The notes beneath the pieces are model-generated. The model worked only from the letters and a program-made list of their open reading frames with translations, did no database searches and was not told where the DNA came from. Both the position numbers and the translations under genes were made by a program. From Patescibacteria group bacterium UBA2772 (GTDB lineage Bacteria > Patescibacteriota > Minisyncoccia > Moranbacterales > DUUL01), in assembly GCA_002352545.1 (NCBI GenBank), contig DEIO01000026.1:1-64000 (forward strand): DNA of 64,000 nucleotides. The letters run 5' to 3'. How positions within the stretch are numbered: position 1 is the stretch's first letter; every line of letters begins with the position of its first letter. Of the stretch, positions 62,580 through 64,000 are shown piece by piece.

Positions 62580-63749
62580 ATGGCAAAAAAAGTTTTTATA
62601 GTTTTTGTAATATTGTTTCTAACAATGTTATTAGGTTTCGCGATACACAGTATTTCTTCTGAGGAAGAGAGTTTTATTATTGGAGAGAAGCCAACAGGCG
62701 CGGAAGTTGGAGAAGAGGATGATCCAGGAGGGTCGAATCAAACTGATCCCGGGGAGGAAGAATTTAATGAAGGGAAACTTACCAAAATTATTGATGGAGG
62801 AATGGGAGTTGTTCGGGGAGTTACCTTGAATTATTCAACGGAACAAGTTTTATATTATCAGAAAAGAAACTTTTTACTAGCTAATTTTAATGGTAAAACA
62901 AAAAGTTCAGTTGGGGGATATCCTTTCATTAATGTTAAGGATATAAAATGGAATATCACTAAAGAAAAAGCTTTAGTGAAGGACAATCATAGATACTATA
63001 TCTATGATTTAAATAAAAATAAAGCAGAAGAATTAAGCAAAAAAATTGATTATGCTGTTTGGTTTAAATATATGCTTAAAGATAAAATTGCATATAAGTT
63101 TTATGATGTTGATACAGGGAAGAGAAAATTAGCAATAGCAGATTCTGATGGACAAAATGAGGAAGTTTTAGTAGAAGAGTTGCCTTTTAGAATGGTTGGA
63201 ATTGAAATACCAGAAAACGGTAGTAAGGTATGTTATTTTAGAGAACCAGATGCTAATTTTAAAGCTAGATTGAATTGTGTAAACTTAAAGACAAAGCAAA
63301 AGGAAATTTTACACAGAGGTTCATTTGCAGCTGATTATAGGTGGGCAAAAAATGGAAATAGAATACTAACTTCTTATGTTAGTGAGCAGATTGGTAGTAA
63401 AATGGTGTTGGGCTCAATGAATGGAAAAGGCGGTGAATTTAGAAGCTTTAATTTCCCAACATCAGTAGACAAGTGTGTCTGGTCTAAGGATAACAGAAAG
63501 ATCTATTGTGCTATGATGGTTTTTAAAGAAAAAAACATTATATTACCAAATGACTGGAGTCTAAGTAAATATCAATCAATGGATACTTTCTGGGAACTTG
63601 ATGTTGAGACTGGTAAAAAAAGAAGACTCTTAGAAAGTGCCGAAATGACTTCAGTCGATGCAACGAATTTATTTTTAGATAGTAATGAAGGAAAATTATT
63701 TTTTACAGACAAAAATTCTAAAAGTGTCTATGTTATATCTTTGAAATAG
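62580..63749 (+). CDS. Membrane-anchored beta-propeller protein
   Basis: 389 residues. An N-terminal signal anchor (VFIVFVILFLTMLLGFAIHSI) and an acidic linker of about 60 residues precede a region of repeating four-stranded units (for example VKDIKWNITKEKALVKDNHRYYIYDL, DGQNEEVLVEELPF, MVLGSMNGKGGEFRSFNF, VDKCVWSKDNRKIYCAM). This is a TolB/WD40-like propeller. Function is unknown. It is the last gene of the operon and runs into the opposing O-antigen-ligase gene, overlapping by 17 bases. Confidence 0.75.
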   Translation: MAKKVFIVFVILFLTMLLGFAIHSISSEEESFIIGEKPTGAEVGEEDDPGGSNQTDPGEEEFNEGKLTKIIDGGMGVVRGVTLNYSTEQVLYYQKRNFLLANFNGKTKSSVGGYPFINVKDIKWNITKEKALVKDNHRYYIYDLNKNKAEELSKKIDYAVWFKYMLKDKIAYKFYDVDTGKRKLAIADSDGQNEEVLVEELPFRMVGIEIPENGSKVCYFREPDANFKARLNCVNLKTKQKEILHRGSFAADYRWAKNGNRILTSYVSEQIGSKMVLGSMNGKGGEFRSFNFPTSVDKCVWSKDNRKIYCAMMVFKEKNIILPNDWSLSKYQSMDTFWELDVETGKKRRLLESAEMTSVDATNLFLDSNEGKLFFTDKNSKSVYVISLK

Positions 63750-64000
63750 TTATTTCTTTAGGGTAAAACAAAAGAATGCCTAGAAATAACCAAAAAATAA
63801 CAGATAAGTCATTTTTCCAAATTGTTGTATCAATAATACCGTGAATAAGAAGATAAAACAGCATAAAGAAGATAAGCGCTCCTAGGGGCGTTTTTTTAGT
63901 ATTCCACTTAGAGACGAATAAGATGATAATTCCAAAAAGTGAGAATAAACCACCTTCTACTAGAAAAAGTAAGAAATTATTGTGAGGATGTGGAACGGCC
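63733..64000 (-). CDS. O-antigen ligase/Wzy-type membrane protein, C-terminus only
   Basis: Partial: the last 89 codons, cut by the window's right edge. On the minus strand it reads AVPHPHNNFLLFLVEGGLFSL, a membrane stretch, then LLIHGIIDTTIWKNDLSVIFWLF and a short tail. The PHN-FL pattern, followed by helices and an H-G-x-x-D segment, is the end of the Wzy_C/O-antigen ligase family common in CPR envelopes. These enzymes join polysaccharide units on the cell surface. Confidence 0.8.
   Translation of the reverse strand, partial: AVPHPHNNFLLFLVEGGLFSLFGIIILFVSKWNTKKTPLGALIFFMLFYLLIHGIIDTTIWKNDLSVIFWLFLGILLFYPKEITISKI

Overview
This is a low-GC window (about one third G+C by eye) with compact, mostly short-spaced genes. 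Its gene content points to a Patescibacteria/CPR bacterium, probably from the Parcubacteria side. The supporting signs are a PrgI, VirB6-like and VirB4 envelope cluster with large CPR-style secreted proteins, a UvrC without its helix-hairpin-helix tail, tRNA genes with no encoded CCA, and a mix of LysM, CAP and 3D surface proteins with few biosynthetic genes. This placement is inference; no rRNA or ribosomal protein gene is present to test it. The genetic code looks standard: TAA and TAG dominate, and TGA is a rare stop.

Layout. Positions 1-1.5 kb hold a LysM-CHAP wall protein facing a Xer-type tyrosine recombinase. Positions 2.7-4.3 kb hold a decayed DUF3141 (PHA-synthase-like) gene. Positions 4.4-9.5 kb hold tRNA-Val, a DUF4446 protein, infB-rbfA-nrnA-like-nfo, then tRNA-Cys and tRNA-Leu. 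Positions 9.6-12.6 kb, on the minus strand, hold a frameshifted PgeF/laccase-domain gene and 3D and CAP surface proteins. Positions 12.7-21.2 kb hold a nucleotidyltransferase-fold protein, a divergent UvrA, UvrC, a small unknown gene and canonical UvrA. Positions 21.4-26.4 kb hold membrane proteins, tRNA-Arg, recG and a membrane-anchored peptidyl-arginine/agmatine-deiminase-like enzyme. Positions 26.4-32.5 kb hold envelope genes (GT4, hydrolase, GT-C, MscS and an unknown). Positions 32.6-39.9 kb hold tRNAs, murI, CYTH, an ABC-2 exporter, a methyltransferase, rarA and an MFS transporter. Positions 40.4-42.7 kb hold a CCA-adding enzyme with an extra HD domain, tRNA-Arg and a broken tRNA-Ala.

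The replication origin appears to lie around 42.7-46.3 kb. There is a cluster of six strong parS-type sites (TGTTCCACGTGAAACA and variants), then a secreted protein, dnaA with DnaA boxes in front, an AT-rich gap with a perfect DnaA box, and dnaN. Transcription is mainly leftward before this region and entirely rightward after it, as expected on either side of oriC. A separate inverted pair of perfect DnaA boxes lies at 38.5 kb between rarA and the MFS gene.

Positions 47.5-49.4 kb hold a DciA-like (DUF721) gene and a UbiA-type prenyltransferase. Positions 49.5-63.7 kb are one long rightward operon for a reduced type IV secretion-like surface apparatus: Ca-binding secreted protein, secreted protein, VirB6/TrbL, PrgI, TraC-like, VirB4, a CPBP protease, a 992-residue surface protein, a VirB2-like pilin and a beta-propeller protein. 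No relaxase, VirD4 or VirB8/9/10 is visible. The right edge carries the C-terminus of an O-antigen-ligase-type protein on the minus strand.

The items most worth a second look are the HD domain nested inside the CCA-adding enzyme head, the parS array at the origin, the remote DnaA-box palindrome, the T4SS-like operon, and the recent gene decay (DUF3141, PgeF, tRNA-Ala).
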